This document shows, piece after piece, positions 63,903 through 64,000 of a stretch of DNA of 64,000 nucleotides (position 1 is the stretch's first letter; each line of letters opens with the position of its first letter). Location of the stretch: contig JAFTFL010000018.1 of the NCBI GenBank assembly GCA_017449525.1, positions 173,526 through 237,525 of the forward strand. Direction: 5' to 3'. A program made the translations under genes and the position numbers. Origin of the DNA: Bacteroidales bacterium (lineage in GTDB: Bacteria > Bacteroidota > Bacteroidia > Bacteroidales > P3). The notes beneath the pieces were generated by a model. It saw only the letters and a list, made by a program, of their open reading frames with translations, was not told the DNA's origin and did no database searches.

Positions 63903-64000
<98 letters not shown>

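Overview
The window is chromosomal DNA of a member of the Bacteroidota, order Bacteroidales, most likely a Prevotellaceae- or Porphyromonadaceae-like anaerobe. The evidence is: Bacteroidota-type -7 promoter boxes (TAnnTTTG) before many genes; two secreted proteins with type IX secretion (T9SS) C-terminal sorting domains; an S46 dipeptidyl-peptidase, a C10 streptopain-family protease and a LytTR two-component pair; and an anaerobic metabolism built on ferredoxin oxidoreductase and rubrerythrin/FprA enzymes. By eye most of the window is near half G+C. The last 2.2 kb is clearly more A+T-rich and runs into an rRNA operon on the minus strand. No phage, plasmid, CRISPR-Cas or restriction locus was found.

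Layout. 1-5 kb: end of a sensor kinase, its LytTR regulator, a lipoprotein, rimO-ftsY and an Hsp20 gene. 5-9 kb: M3 peptidase and a secreted thioredoxin-like protein. 9-14 kb: an Omp28-like T9SS cargo protein, a GT2 plus multi-pass membrane protein pair, and a secreted YD-motif protein. 14-20 kb: radA, a hydrolase-U32-ThrE operon and lpxK. 20.7-23.1 kb: reverse rubrerythrin, ferritin and FprA. 23-28 kb: NUDIX, C10 protease, coiled-coil protein, hisS. 28.9 kb: tRNA-Ser(CGA). 29-37 kb: DPP IV, an outer-membrane barrel, a DPM-type synthase, a second S9 peptidase, threonine dehydrogenase and riboflavin synthase. 37-43 kb: an rseP-lptF/G-VOC-DUF1232 operon. 43-46 kb: flippase and vWA membrane protein. 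46-51 kb: DPP11 and a WG-repeat/TPR/zinc-finger protein. 51.6-54.5 kb: a 2-oxoacid:ferredoxin oxidoreductase operon. 54.6-56.7 kb: two broken genes around marC. 56.8-60 kb: POT transporter, tsaC and a phosphopantetheinyl transferase. 60-61.7 kb: a decayed locus. 61.9-63.2 kb: an A+T-rich GT39-like membrane protein. 63.9 kb: 5S rRNA.

The genes suggest a protein-fermenting anaerobe. Secreted or periplasmic peptidases (C10, DPP IV, a second S9 enzyme, Asp/Glu-specific DPP11) would make di- and tripeptides, a POT carrier would import them, the M3 peptidase would finish them, and threonine dehydrogenase and the ferredoxin oxidoreductase would feed the amino acids into energy metabolism. Reverse rubrerythrin, FprA and ferritin would remove peroxide, oxygen and free iron.

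The most unusual signal is not a gene. Four separate intergenic spacers (about 9.0, 28.4, 37.6 and 55.3 kb) carry arrays of a short palindrome, ATGCC-GTAC-GGCAT and variants, whose centres sit 22 bp apart (occasionally 23). The palindrome is conserved while the roughly 8 nt between copies vary. A fifth spacer (20.36-20.45 kb) has a 22-bp-period tandem repeat with a different core.
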